A stretch of 64,000 nt of DNA from Sphingobium sp. JS3065 (GTDB lineage: Bacteria; Pseudomonadota; Alphaproteobacteria; Sphingomonadales; Sphingomonadaceae). The DNA is taken from NCBI RefSeq assembly GCF_026427355.1, contig NZ_CP102667.1, positions 19,076 through 83,075 of the forward strand. The letters run 5' to 3'. Each line of letters opens with the position of its first letter. The first letter of the stretch is position 1. This document shows, in pieces, positions 34,898 through 42,948 of the stretch. The notes beneath the pieces were generated by a model, which worked only from the letters and a program-made list of their open reading frames with translations, was not told the DNA's origin and made no database searches. The position numbers and the translations under genes are program-made.

Positions 34898-37282
34898 TCA
34901 GCTTGGGCGCCGGCGCCGGTGAAATTCCGGCAACCAGAGCTTCGGATCATTGCCCAGTTCGGCAATCACTTCGCGGGCCACGCCCGTTGTTTCAGCGCGC
35001 CCCGACAGCACGGCCAGTTCATCGTCCATGCCAATGAGATCCAGGCCGACCACAACGGAGTCATGGCCCTGCTTCACGAGGAATTTGCGGCTTTCCGGCG
35101 ACAGCTCTTCGCGCACCAGCTTAAATTCCGCCTCCGAGAGCGAGAAGCCTTCGATGTAATCCCGGCGCTGGCCGAACGGATTGGGCAGGAAGATTTTCGT
35201 CGCGACCTGCTCCAAGATCGAATGGCTGATCGTGGACCGCAGCGCGTCCGCAGGCGACTGTGTTGCAAAGACGAGGAACGCATTGCGCTTGCGGTATGTC
35301 TTGAGGCCATCCTGCGCGAATGCCGTGAACGCCGGATCGGCCAGCGCCTTCCAAAATTCGTCAATCGCAATAACCATGCGCTCGCCTGTCAGGAGCGCGT
35401 CTATCCGCTCGAACAGGTAGAGCATGACCGGCGTGCGGATTTCCGCGTTTTCGAGGAAGTCGGTCATATCGAAGCCCACGAAACGGGCTTCGAGAGACAT
35501 GGAATCTTCCTCATTATCGAAAACCCAGCCAAGGTTCCCCTCGGAGGTCCACTTGACTAGGCGCGCGCCGACGCCGCCCGAGTCCGACATGCCGAGCATG
35601 GTCCGCAGCGCCGACAGCGAGCGTTGCTCGCGTGGCAGCTTCATCACGGCTTCGATGCCATCGTCGATCAGGTGCGATTCCTGCACCGTGATCGGCGCCC
35701 CCTCTTGCTTCACCAGCTGGCGGATGAAGCGACCGAGGAACGCGCGATGGGAAGCCGTATTGTCGAGCGCCTTGAGCGGAGCGAAGCCCGTAGGTTCCCC
35801 GTTGCGCAGCGCGAGATAGGTGCCGCCGCTGGCTCGGACAAAAATTTCCGCGCCTTGATCCTTGTCGATGAAGATATGGCGCGCGTTGAACTTTTCGAGC
35901 TGCGCCATCAGGAAGTTGACCAGCACCGTCTTACCGCCGCCCGATGGACCAATGACCATCGAATGGCCCAGGTCTGCCGAATGGAAATTGAAGTAATAGG
36001 GGCTGCGAGCGCTTGTCTTGAGCAAGGCGACCGCAGGCCCCCAATGATTGCCGTCCTCGTGCCCTGCAGGGAACGTATGGAAGGGCGAGAACGCCGAGAA
36101 ATTATATGACGTGATCGGCGCGGGGCGCGCCCTCCACGCGAAGTTGCCGACCAGCTGCGACCAATAGGCAGCTTCCAGCGCCGCGCTTTCGCGGGCGGCG
36201 ACCATGCCCGTATCGGCCAGCGCCGCGCGCGCGATCGACATGTTATCGCGCAGCTTCTTCAAATCTTCCGCGAACACCGTCAGCGTGAAATGATGGTCCC
36301 CCAGCACAAAGCGGTTCGATTGCAAATCGTCGGCCGCGTCGATCAGCTCATCCATCTGGCTGATCGCCTTGTCACCGGCGTTCGCCATTTGGGTCTGGCG
36401 AAGCCGAAACCGTTCTGTTGCCGCTGTGCGCGACAGGAACGTGAACGACTGCGTTATGGCGAGGCTGAAATCGACCGAAAGCAGCGATTCAAACTGGCGC
36501 GGCGTTGTCGATGACGGATACTCGCGAATGCCGAAAATGCCGCCGAACATCGAATGATCGGCGTCGCGGACCTCAAATGTCTCAGCGCCGATGATGGCGC
36601 GGCTCGCATAGAGCGCCGAGCCGAGACGGCCACGGACCAGAGGACAGCGCCGATAGCGCCCGGTCATCACCTGGTTCAATATTTCCAGCGGTTCGGAGAA
36701 CAGGAGACCCCGGTGCTCATAGATGCCGACACGGCGCGGACGAACGCGCAGCAGCAGCTTTTCCAGATCGCGCACCTTGTCTTCCAGCAGCTCTAGAGCT
36801 TCCGCGATATTGGCGTTCTTGTCCTCCTGCTTCTTGCGCAGGAAATCCATCAGCTTGTCGGTCGCGTTTGCTGTTGGGCGGATCACGACCGTCATGAAGA
36901 AGCGGTTGCGGAACATGCGTTCGGCCGTCATCCGCTCATAGTATTTTTGATCGAGCTTCGCGGCGAAATGCGAGCGGAACGTGCCGCCTGGATAGTCGCG
37001 CACGCGCATCCGCAACATGTGCGTCCAGATCGAAAGCCGCTCGTCATGGATATTGCGCCAGACCCCGTTGAGGCGCGTGTGCCAATCATTCAGATCGCGC
37101 ACGTCCGAAGTCTCAAAGGGCCGTCCATCCAGTTCGAGCATGAGCATCAGATCGCCGTTATCGAGGGCGACCACATGCTCATTGACATGCCGCGAATACG
37201 GCAAGAATTTCTCGGGCATTTCCTCCCGTTTGGCCTTGTCAAAAGGCACCTTCTCCGCGAGCGCGCTCTTACCGAACACCAC
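34898..37282 (-). CDS. virB4: VirB4 transport ATPase
   Basis: This ATPase of about 794 residues is the largest and best conserved T4SS subunit and is needed for pilus assembly and transfer. It has an N-terminal CagE/TrbE/VirB4 domain and a C-terminal ATPase. Walker A is VIGPSGGGKTVLVN and Walker B is MVIAIDEFWKAL, followed by FATQSPADAL. The C-terminus VSARAETTG-like motif (VLSGRAETTGVAREVIAELG) is typical. The start is placed at a GTG (37282) inside the virB3 3' end, giving coupled translation. The GTG at 37279 is equally possible. Confidence 0.94.
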   Translation of the reverse strand: MVFGKSALAEKVPFDKAKREEMPEKFLPYSRHVNEHVVALDNGDLMLMLELDGRPFETSDVRDLNDWHTRLNGVWRNIHDERLSIWTHMLRMRVRDYPGGTFRSHFAAKLDQKYYERMTAERMFRNRFFMTVVIRPTANATDKLMDFLRKKQEDKNANIAEALELLEDKVRDLEKLLLRVRPRRVGIYEHRGLLFSEPLEILNQVMTGRYRRCPLVRGRLGSALYASRAIIGAETFEVRDADHSMFGGIFGIREYPSSTTPRQFESLLSVDFSLAITQSFTFLSRTAATERFRLRQTQMANAGDKAISQMDELIDAADDLQSNRFVLGDHHFTLTVFAEDLKKLRDNMSIARAALADTGMVAARESAALEAAYWSQLVGNFAWRARPAPITSYNFSAFSPFHTFPAGHEDGNHWGPAVALLKTSARSPYYFNFHSADLGHSMVIGPSGGGKTVLVNFLMAQLEKFNARHIFIDKDQGAEIFVRASGGTYLALRNGEPTGFAPLKALDNTASHRAFLGRFIRQLVKQEGAPITVQESHLIDDGIEAVMKLPREQRSLSALRTMLGMSDSGGVGARLVKWTSEGNLGWVFDNEEDSMSLEARFVGFDMTDFLENAEIRTPVMLYLFERIDALLTGERMVIAIDEFWKALADPAFTAFAQDGLKTYRKRNAFLVFATQSPADALRSTISHSILEQVATKIFLPNPFGQRRDYIEGFSLSEAEFKLVREELSPESRKFLVKQGHDSVVVGLDLIGMDDELAVLSGRAETTGVAREVIAELGNDPKLWLPEFHRRRRPS

Positions 37283-37613
37283 GACCAAATCCCTTTCGCT
37301 TGATTCCGTAGAGCGGCAGCGGCGTGTAGCTCGATCCACCCCAAAAGACGCGGTTCCGGTTCGCCGCTTTGGTCCGGCCCCACAGGAAGATCAGCCGGAA
37401 TGCGTTCACGTCATGCCGAACGATAAGCCGCGCCATCGCATAAAGCGCGACGGCGGCCGCGCCGCCGTAGAGAGGATTGCCCGAACCAACTAACGTGATT
37501 GCGCCCGCCATGATGATGAGCGCGCCCGCTTCAATGGGAACACCCGCCCACAAAGCGGGGCGGGTGACGGCCAAGAACAGCGGGTCTTTTGTCATTTCTT
37601 CCTGACCGTCCAT
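37269..37613 (-). CDS. virB3: VirB3 inner-membrane protein
   Basis: This 114-residue protein has the family start DPLFLAVTRPALWAGVPIEA, two closely spaced membrane helices (LIIMAGAITLVGSGN and AAAVALYAMARLIV) and the conserved RHDVNAFRLIFLWGRTK segment. VirB3 associates with VirB4 and pilus assembly. It overlaps the start of virB4 and follows virB2 by 6 bp. Confidence 0.92.
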   Translation of the reverse strand: MDGQEEMTKDPLFLAVTRPALWAGVPIEAGALIIMAGAITLVGSGNPLYGGAAAVALYAMARLIVRHDVNAFRLIFLWGRTKAANRNRVFWGGSSYTPLPLYGIKRKGFGRGVR

Positions 37614-37619
37614 CCCCGA

Positions 37620-37961
37620 TCACCCCGTAATCGTGTCGACGATCCAAGGCGCGGAGAACACGATCACCACGCCAACTACGACCGTGACGAGCATCTGCAC
37701 CGACGCGCGGCCGAGGAACCACAGAAGGCCAACGACGATGATCGCGATGATCGCAAGCGTGCGGAGCAAACCGTTGCTCAGCAGGCCGAGAATGTTGTCG
37801 GCCAGGCCTTCAAAGTTTGCCTGCGCAAAAGCCGGCTCCGCTACGAGCAGGCTTGCCAGCAGCGACAGGGGCAGCGCGCGCGCCATGAGCGGCGAGGGCT
37901 TGAGACGCGCGAGCAGCGCATCGAGCCGGGATTCAGCCTTGATCTTCCAGATACGAAACAT
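37620..37961 (-). CDS. virB2: VirB2 major pilin
   Basis: This 113-residue prepilin has a long signal region (PLMARALPLSLLASLLVAEP, likely cleavage after AFA). The mature part is about 65 residues with two hydrophobic helices (LLRTLAIIAIIVVGLLWFLG and MLVTVVVGVVIVFSAPWIV). This fits TrbC/VirB2 pilins. It lies between virB1 and virB3 in canonical order. Confidence 0.92.
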   Translation of the reverse strand: MFRIWKIKAESRLDALLARLKPSPLMARALPLSLLASLLVAEPAFAQANFEGLADNILGLLSNGLLRTLAIIAIIVVGLLWFLGRASVQMLVTVVVGVVIVFSAPWIVDTITG

Positions 37962-37982
37962 TCGACAACTCCTATCTTCGCC

Positions 37983-38648
37983 TTACGAACCAATCCGCGC
38001 GTGTTGGGCGCGGCCGAAAACATCCCACGCAGGCGGTGCAGGCGGTGGAGCCGCCTCCATGTTCTCCGCTGCGATTTCCGCCAGCTCCACCGGCACACGA
38101 CCGGCGCCAGTGTCGCTCATGGCGGCGCTGGCGGGCTGATCGCCCACGATGACAGTCGGGATTGCGGTCGCAGGCCGACCGCTGACGCGGCGACCTGCGT
38201 TCTCCACGCGGGCGACATAGCCGTTGCGGAAACCTCTCGATTGAGAGCCTGTGTTATACATGCTGAGTGCGACCCGAAGGGCCTCTTGCGGGGTGCGCCC
38301 CGTCTTGGCCGAACGGAAATTGGACAGGAGCACCCGGCCTGCCGCTTCGATATTGGAGCACTGCTTGAAAACAGTGTCCCACGTTAGGCCGAGCCATCCC
38401 ATGTTGCGTGAATTGATTTGGCCGAGGCCGAGATCCACGCTGTAGCCGCGAGCCACATAGGAGCGCGCGGTTGCGATGGCCTCAGCCTCATTACGCGGAC
38501 GGCGAGGCTGACTGGCCACGCCGTTGACGTTGATCGCAAAAACATAGTTCGAAGATTCCGCATCCACGATCGCGGCGATCGTATGCGGCGCTACCGCTGG
38601 GGCGCATTGCGCCGCCAGCGAAAGAACGGCTCCGGTTTCGAGGAACAC
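37983..38648 (-). CDS. virB1: VirB1 lytic transglycosylase
   Basis: This 221-residue peptidoglycan-cleaving enzyme of the SLT family makes room for the channel. The catalytic glutamate is in IVDAESSNYVFAINVNG. The DLGLGQINSRNMGWLGLTW block and the ALSMYNTGSQSRGFRNGYV block follow. The C-terminal tail is alanine/proline-rich (MEAAPPPAPPAWDVFG). It lies immediately after the trbM-like gene at the head of the T4SS operon. Confidence 0.93.
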   Translation of the reverse strand: MFLETGAVLSLAAQCAPAVAPHTIAAIVDAESSNYVFAINVNGVASQPRRPRNEAEAIATARSYVARGYSVDLGLGQINSRNMGWLGLTWDTVFKQCSNIEAAGRVLLSNFRSAKTGRTPQEALRVALSMYNTGSQSRGFRNGYVARVENAGRRVSGRPATAIPTVIVGDQPASAAMSDTGAGRVPVELAEIAAENMEAAPPPAPPAWDVFGRAQHARIGS

Positions 38649-38662
38649 GTTCCCGCTCCCGG

Positions 38663-38986
38663 TCAGTTGCGCGGCTGATAGTAGGTCTGTTGCCGCCCGT
38701 CAGTCCAAGTGACCGTCAAGCGACCAGGCCTCCCATCATCCGGCTTCTTGTATTTGGTCTTGGCGATGCCCCCGCCCGTGCATGTCGGGAAGCTGCCGCC
38801 GAGAGCCAGCACGCGCCACAGTTTCGTTATCGGTGGAACACAGGCTGGATATTGCGTCGGACCACCCGGGTTGGAGATGCACAGCACAACCTCACATGCC
38901 CAAGTATTATCCGACGCTACAGCGGGGGTCGATTGCACCGCAGCCCCCACCAAGGCGGTCGCGAGCGCGAAATTAAAAGCTTTCAT
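38663..38986 (-). CDS. trbM: TrbM/KikA-like periplasmic protein
   Basis: This 107-residue exported protein has a signal peptide (MKAFNFALATALVGAAVQST, cleavage near VAS). It carries the TrbM core CEVVLCISNPGGPTQYPACV, followed by PPITKLWRVLALGGSFPTCT, with several cysteines likely in disulfides. TrbM/KikA proteins accompany conjugation operons. I chose the start at 38986 over an upstream in-frame ATG at 39004, because the signal peptide begins there. It sits upstream of virB1 with a 14-bp gap. Confidence 0.8.
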   Translation of the reverse strand: MKAFNFALATALVGAAVQSTPAVASDNTWACEVVLCISNPGGPTQYPACVPPITKLWRVLALGGSFPTCTGGGIAKTKYKKPDDGRPGRLTVTWTDGRQQTYYQPRN

Positions 38987-39045
38987 CGCTTTCTCCCTCG
39001 TCATCGAGATTTATGCACATATCACGATGAGGGGGAAAGGGAAGC

Positions 39046-39354
39046 CTAAAACGCCAATTTGTTGCTGCATTGTTTGTCGGGAACCAATCGGATATGGTCA
39101 TCCTCATAGCCGTAATCGAGCACGACATGCCGCACAGCGCTTGACAGTCGCTTGTAGGTTTTAAGCGTTGGTTGCTCGAATAGGCAGACATTCAGCCACT
39201 TATCGCCACGCCACGATACTTTGACATTGATGATCCATTCACTCGACGGCAGTTGCGCAATTTCGACCGCTTGGATCATTCCCCCAGCAGGGCGGCGGGT
39301 GGTTAGTTCGCGCTCAAGGATCGGATCATACTGCCAATCGTCGCTATGCGGCAT
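39046..39354 (-). CDS. Hypothetical protein at the head of the T4SS operon (102 aa)
   Basis: A 102-residue soluble protein starting MPHSDDWQYDPILERELTTR, with a beta-rich middle (EWIINVKVSWRGDKWLNVCL) and a basic helical segment (LKTYKRLSSAVRHVVLDYGY). It is the first minus-strand gene and precedes trbM. Position and size suggest a small accessory or regulatory factor of the transfer operon. No family was recognised. Confidence 0.65.
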   Translation of the reverse strand: MPHSDDWQYDPILERELTTRRPAGGMIQAVEIAQLPSSEWIINVKVSWRGDKWLNVCLFEQPTLKTYKRLSSAVRHVVLDYGYEDDHIRLVPDKQCSNKLAF

Positions 39355-39513
39355 CGTGATTTATTCCCTTTTACCGATTAGGATATGTCTATCCTCGCTT
39401 TGACGGCGAGGGCAACCCGGCTTGTCGTCTCTTGCCGCGCAACCACATTACAGCCATTAAGCGTGTCAACACGCTTATTCCGGCACCACACCAACCTCTT
39501 GTGTTCTAGACCT
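39355..39513. promoter_or_regulatory. Divergent promoter region between the T4SS operon and the ribbon-helix-helix gene
   Basis: This 159-bp intergenic stretch is bounded by divergent genes. It holds a GGATA-TGTC-TATCC dyad at 39381-39394 and the 20-bp palindrome at 39458-39477. It is the natural control point for the whole minus-strand transfer operon. No strong promoter hexamers were assigned. Confidence 0.55.
39458..39477. promoter_or_regulatory. 20-bp palindrome, candidate operator (copy 1)
   Basis: TAAGCGTGTCAACACGCTTA has perfect 9-bp arms around CA and is followed by TTC. It lies 36 bp upstream of the ribbon-helix-helix gene within the divergent control region. It matches copy 2 at 39774-39793 outside the four central bases. 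Confidence 0.75.
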
Positions 39514-39762
39514 ATGGCGCGCCCGAAAAGACAGGAAGACCCTCTTCTCCCGGTTCCTTTGCCCCGGCGTCGGCCGAGCCGCGCCAACACGCGAAATCTC
39601 GCAGCATCGGTGAAACCCGAGCTGGCGGCCGAGATCAAGAACCTCGCTGAGCGCGAACAAACGTCCGTTGCTGCCCTGGTCGAAGAGGCGACGATCAATC
39701 TCTTGAAGGCACGCGGGATCGAATATCCCGACTATCTGCGCCACTACCGCAAATTGGCGTGA
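39514..39762 (+). CDS. Small ribbon-helix-helix DNA-binding protein
   Basis: This 82-residue protein has a basic N-terminal arm (MARPKRQEDPLLPVPLPRRR) and an Arc/CopG-like core, NLAASVKPELAAEIKNLAER then EQTSVAALVEEATINLLKAR. The pattern is one beta strand and two helices, and the protein would dimerise on a palindrome. Identical palindromic sites flank the gene, so autoregulation and control of the divergent transfer operon are the simplest guesses. A plasmid partition or copy-control role is an alternative. The start at 39514 removes an implausible upstream extension. Confidence 0.75.
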   Translation: MARPKRQEDPLLPVPLPRRRPSRANTRNLAASVKPELAAEIKNLAEREQTSVAALVEEATINLLKARGIEYPDYLRHYRKLA

Positions 39763-39773
39763 CGAGCGCGTTA

Positions 39774-39793
39774 TAAGCGTGCGCGCACGCTTA
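39774..39793. promoter_or_regulatory. 20-bp palindrome, candidate operator (copy 2)
   Basis: TAAGCGTGCGCGCACGCTTA is a perfect palindrome 11 bp after the ribbon-helix-helix stop codon. As in copy 1, TTC follows. No T-tract is present, so a terminator role is less likely than a protein site, though not excluded. Confidence 0.7.
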
Positions 39794-39900
39794 TTCTTGC
39801 CAACCCCTTAAACTTGAGCCAGTTATGACGCGCTGATTCCGCCTTGGAGTCGGCGATTCATCTGTTGCGTGCGGGGTGGCTCCCCGAGGCGACAGGACAA

Positions 39901-39964
39901 CAAAAAACCCTCGCTTGGCTGAGCGAGGGCTGTTTGTGCCACCGAAGTGAGCGCTTCTAACTTG
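39901..39964 (-). ncRNA. Predicted antisense RNA upstream of the winged-helix gene
   Basis: On the minus strand a -35 TTGACT (39994-39999) and a -10 GATAAA (39971-39976) are separated by 17 bp. Transcription would start near 39964 and end at a strong intrinsic terminator near 39901, giving an RNA of about 64 nt. A CAC-UUCG-GUG mini-hairpin lies in the middle. The RNA would be antisense to the leader of the plus-strand gene at 40065, the arrangement used by copy-control RNAs. It is a prediction only. Confidence 0.55.
39904..39929 (-). terminator. Intrinsic terminator on the minus strand
   Basis: CCCTCGCT (39908-39915) pairs with AGCGAGGG (39922-39929) around a 6-nt loop. On the minus strand the stem is followed by a T6 tract. 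The orientation means it ends leftward transcription, matching the predicted antisense RNA. Confidence 0.8.
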
Positions 39965-40064
39965 GCTCTCTTTATCGGTGGTGCTGCGGCGAAAGTCAAT
40001 CTCGAAAGCGTGCTTTCGGGAGCGATGGTGCTTGGCCTCGCGGGACCGACGAAGGGAGGTCCGC

Positions 40065-40847
40065 ATGACCACTTCCATAGGCGCCGTGCTGCGTAGCACC
40101 GGCCTCGCCACGATCGACCGCGCCTTGCTTGCGCGTGCCGAAAAACCGCGCGTCAAAGTCTGGGCCGGCAGCATCGCCGTAGGCCACGAAAAGCGGGCCA
40201 AGGCTTACACACCGATCCGCAATGCTCGCCAGATGCGCGAGATGATCGAAGCCGCAAAGCTCTACGAGCGGCAAACGCTCGCGCAGCGGCGGACAACCAC
40301 ACCGCGCATTCGCAACGGAGCTATCGGACAGGCCGGCATCCAGATCATCGAGTTCCTGGCCCGCGTCATCGACTATAGCACTGGCGCGCTGTTCCCCAGT
40401 CTTCACACCATCATGGATGGAACCGGCCTCAGCAAGAATTGCGTCGTTCAGGCGCTTTCGCGTCTCAAAGACGCGCGAATTATCGACTGGTTCAGGCGCT
40501 ACGAGCCGGTTCCCGACCACGAAGCGCAAGGCGCTGGCCCGCGCATCAAGCAGGCCACGAACGCCTATCGCTTCCTCTTCCCCGCCTTCCTCTCGAAAAT
40601 CTTCGCTGCTCGCCGCCGTCGCGGCGTCGCGGCCGATCCAGCCCCCGCTTGCGAACAATATCGCCAGATCGAGGCGGCGCGCGACATGGAGCGCATGAGG
40701 GATCAGCTGCCCCTATGGGAGCTAACCCGCGAAGAGCGGGACAAGCGCGAGCTGGCGGACATTCTCGCCAGCCTGGGCCAAGCGATTGAGGCGAAAGAAC
40801 GTGAGTCATCCGCAAGTGAAGATAACCGGCGGAGATATTTATATTGA
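40065..40847 (+). CDS. Winged helix-turn-helix plasmid protein, possible replication protein
   Basis: This 260-residue protein starts MTTSIGAVLRSTGLATIDRA. Its central winged-helix domain contains RVIDYSTGALFPSLHTIMDG and TGLSKNCVVQALSRLKDARI. The C-terminus is charged and helical. The start at 40065 follows a GGGAGGT ribosome site, and a CGAAAGC/GCTTTCG dyad sits at 40003-40018 in the leader. The upstream antisense RNA candidate and the nearby primase-like gene suggest a role in replication initiation or its control. The family name was not recognised with certainty, so this stays a hypothesis. Confidence 0.6.
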   Translation: MTTSIGAVLRSTGLATIDRALLARAEKPRVKVWAGSIAVGHEKRAKAYTPIRNARQMREMIEAAKLYERQTLAQRRTTTPRIRNGAIGQAGIQIIEFLARVIDYSTGALFPSLHTIMDGTGLSKNCVVQALSRLKDARIIDWFRRYEPVPDHEAQGAGPRIKQATNAYRFLFPAFLSKIFAARRRRGVAADPAPACEQYRQIEAARDMERMRDQLPLWELTREERDKRELADILASLGQAIEAKERESSASEDNRRRYLY

Positions 40848-40866
40848 ATGGCCCTAGTCGGGCCAT
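40848..40866. terminator. Hairpin after the winged-helix gene
   Basis: ATGGCCC (40848-40854) pairs with GGGCCAT (40860-40866) around 5 nt, directly after the stop codon. No T-tract follows, so termination is uncertain. Confidence 0.4.
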
Positions 40867-40881
40867 GCGCGATATTGGCAT

Positions 40882-40939
40882 GTATCCCGACCGTTTGCCC
40901 GCCATCGTGAAATGTGTATAAATCCCAATGTCGGGATAC
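40882..40939. promoter_or_regulatory. Inverted repeat upstream of the primase-like gene
   Basis: GTATCCCGAC (40882-40891) and GTCGGGATAC (40930-40939) form a 10-bp inverted repeat spaced 38 bp apart, just before the start at 40959. The 10-mer ATCCCGACAT of the second arm recurs at 46642-46651, upstream of the VbhA-like gene. This may be a repressor site common to both units. Confidence 0.5.
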
Positions 40940-40958
40940 CGTTGACGAAAGAAGTTCG

Positions 40959-41840
40959 ATGCAGATGGACGTCGAAGCACGCGCACGTCAGATCGTAGCG
41001 GATATGGGCGGCCACTGGCGCGGCTCATATGGCATGGTTTGCTGTCCAGCCCACAACGACCGCAATCCGTCGCTCCAAGTCACCCCCGGCAAGAAGGCCG
41101 TCCTATTCAAATGTTGGGCCGGTTGCAGTCAGGAAGCCGTCTGGTCCGCGCTCAACAGCCGCAAAATCAATCGCCACACGAGCGGTGAAACGGTCGATCG
41201 CGCGCCCGAACCCTCGCGCCGGAAGCTCGCCCTCCAACTATGGGATTCCGCCGTGCCGATCGCAGGCACCGCGGCTGAACGCTATCTGCGTTCGCGCGCA
41301 ATCGACCCGACCGGCCTCAAGCTCCGCTTCGCTCCGCGCTGCATCGTTGGTCCGCCCGACGCCCGCGAAGAGCATCCTGCCCTTCTCGTGCCGTTCGAGG
41401 CCGACGAAGGCATAATCGCCGTGCAGCGGATCTTGCTCGATCCAGCAACCGGCGAGAAACGCTACCATGCGGCGCTGCGCGAGGCGAAATTGACGCTCGG
41501 CCTGGTCCGACACGCCGCCATGCGGATCGGCGGCCAGCCAACCGGCGATGTTCTGCGCCTCGCGGAAGGCTTCGAGGAAGCCGTTTCCGTCACCCAGCTT
41601 AGTGACGGGAAATTCAAGGTGTGGGGCGCTGGCGGCATTCGCCGCTATGGCCTGATCGCGATCCCCGAACGCATCCGCAAAATCGTCATCTACTCGCAAC
41701 ACGGCCAGGAAGCCGCACAGGCCATAGAGGACGCGCGCGACCACCTCACTGCCAACGACCGCGAACTGAAAATCATCCTCCCGCCAGCCCCGGCGCCGAT
41801 GGACTGGAACGACATTCTTCAGGAGAGAGCCAGGTGCTGA
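40959..41840 (+). CDS. CHC2 zinc-finger/Toprim primase-like protein
   Basis: This 293-residue protein has an N-terminal zinc-finger module with ligands in VCCPAHNDRNPSLQV and FKCWAGCSQEAV, as in bacterial primases. A DUF7146-type middle and a Toprim domain follow (acidic motif LRLAEGFEEAVSVTQ; later IVIYSQHGQEAA in place of the usual DxD). Such proteins on plasmids prime or assist DNA synthesis. The second Toprim acidic motif seems altered (SQHG), so catalysis is uncertain. Start at 40959 chosen; the upstream open frame covers the putative operator. It overlaps the nuclease gene. Confidence 0.8.
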   Translation: MQMDVEARARQIVADMGGHWRGSYGMVCCPAHNDRNPSLQVTPGKKAVLFKCWAGCSQEAVWSALNSRKINRHTSGETVDRAPEPSRRKLALQLWDSAVPIAGTAAERYLRSRAIDPTGLKLRFAPRCIVGPPDAREEHPALLVPFEADEGIIAVQRILLDPATGEKRYHAALREAKLTLGLVRHAAMRIGGQPTGDVLRLAEGFEEAVSVTQLSDGKFKVWGAGGIRRYGLIAIPERIRKIVIYSQHGQEAAQAIEDARDHLTANDRELKIILPPAPAPMDWNDILQERARC

Positions 41841-42424
41841 TCCGAGGTTTCAAAAAATGGCCGCGAAATCAGCAAATCGCGTTGCCCATTCTCTCTGTTT
41901 TCGCGTTCGGCGCGCTGTTCAATCAGATGCAGGCGAGGAATAGCGAGCCGGTTTCAATCCATGTCGAGAACCCGCGCATTATCGACGGCGATACGCTCGA
42001 AACGCTCGATAAAAAGCGGGTGCGGTTGTCGGGAATTGATGCGCCGGATGAGGACGGCAAGGGCAATGTGCCCAAGATCGCAGCGCAGCTCTATTTGGAA
42101 GAGCTGGTGAAGCAAAATGGCGGCATGGATTGCACGAGCGATTTTCAGGACGAAAAGTTGACGATCGAGCCGATATGCAACACGCGGCGGACGAGCTGGG
42201 GCCGGTCTAACCTGTCGTGCCGGTTTCGGTCGAATGGGGCATCTGTTTCGGCAACGATGGTGCGCCATGGATATGCCGTTGATTACAGGCAACATTCAGG
42301 GCTGGCCTATGCCCGTTTCATGAAAGACGCTGCCGATGAGCGACGAGGCCTTTGGGGTGTCGATTACGAGGCGATGAGGAATCTGGCGATCGAGAGGGGC
42401 CAGCTGCCGAACAAGTGCAAATGA
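41834..42424 (+). CDS. Membrane-anchored SNase-like (thermonuclease-fold) protein
   Basis: This 196-residue protein begins with GTG at 41834, overlapping the primase-like stop by 7 bp, with an AGGAGAGAG ribosome site. It has an N-terminal hydrophobic anchor (IALPILSVFAFGALFNQM) and an SNase domain: RIIDGDTLETLDKKRVRLSG, then IDAPDEDG, later MVRHGYAVDY and DAADERRGLWG. The catalytic set of staphylococcal nuclease is only partly recognisable. Such exported nuclease-like proteins are frequent on alphaproteobacterial conjugative plasmids. Function in transfer or defence is unknown. Confidence 0.8.
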   Translation: MLIRGFKKWPRNQQIALPILSVFAFGALFNQMQARNSEPVSIHVENPRIIDGDTLETLDKKRVRLSGIDAPDEDGKGNVPKIAAQLYLEELVKQNGGMDCTSDFQDEKLTIEPICNTRRTSWGRSNLSCRFRSNGASVSATMVRHGYAVDYRQHSGLAYARFMKDAADERRGLWGVDYEAMRNLAIERGQLPNKCK

Positions 42425-42540
42425 TCGGAGCCGGGAACCTGCCCTATTCCACCACACGGCTGCGCCGCGCGGCTCCACGGAGCCAGCAAAGCCGTCTCCG
42501 CCCATTCGGGTGACGGTCAGGGCTATAAGGGAAGATCAGC

Positions 42541-42861
42541 ATGAATGATGCGACGCGAACGACGATGCAGGCCGCGCCCAGGCACAGTGCATCGCCGCGC
42601 ATCGAGGCAATCGCGGCATGGCTGATCGCCGCGCTCATTCTCGCAGGCGGCGGGATCGTCGCACGCCTGATTGTCGATTATCCGCAGTTCCTGCCGAACA
42701 GCTATATCGGCTTCCTGATCTACCGGGCCGGTCCCGCCGCCACCTTGCTATGGGCCTGCGCCGGCGCGACCATCACCGTCAGTGCAGCGCCGAGGCGTCC
42801 CGTTCTCCTGATCGCTCTGGTTAGCTCGATCGCCGCGTGCTTCGCGCTCTCCGGGCTTTGA
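42541..42861 (+). CDS. Small multi-pass membrane protein
   Basis: A 106-residue hydrophobic protein with three predicted membrane helices (IAAWLIAALILAGGGIVARL, IGFLIYRAGPAATLLWACAG, PVLLIALVSSIAACFALSGL) and a short polar N-terminus. It is the last gene before the leader-controlled block. Neither substrate nor family was recognised. Confidence 0.6.
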   Translation: MNDATRTTMQAAPRHSASPRIEAIAAWLIAALILAGGGIVARLIVDYPQFLPNSYIGFLIYRAGPAATLLWACAGATITVSAAPRRPVLLIALVSSIAACFALSGL

Positions 42862-42948
42862 TCTCTAACCCCATGCCTTGCGTTGATAATTCAGGCATTA
42901 ACCCTGGAACACCACCATCCATTATCCAATCAGGCTCACAGCGTTTTC

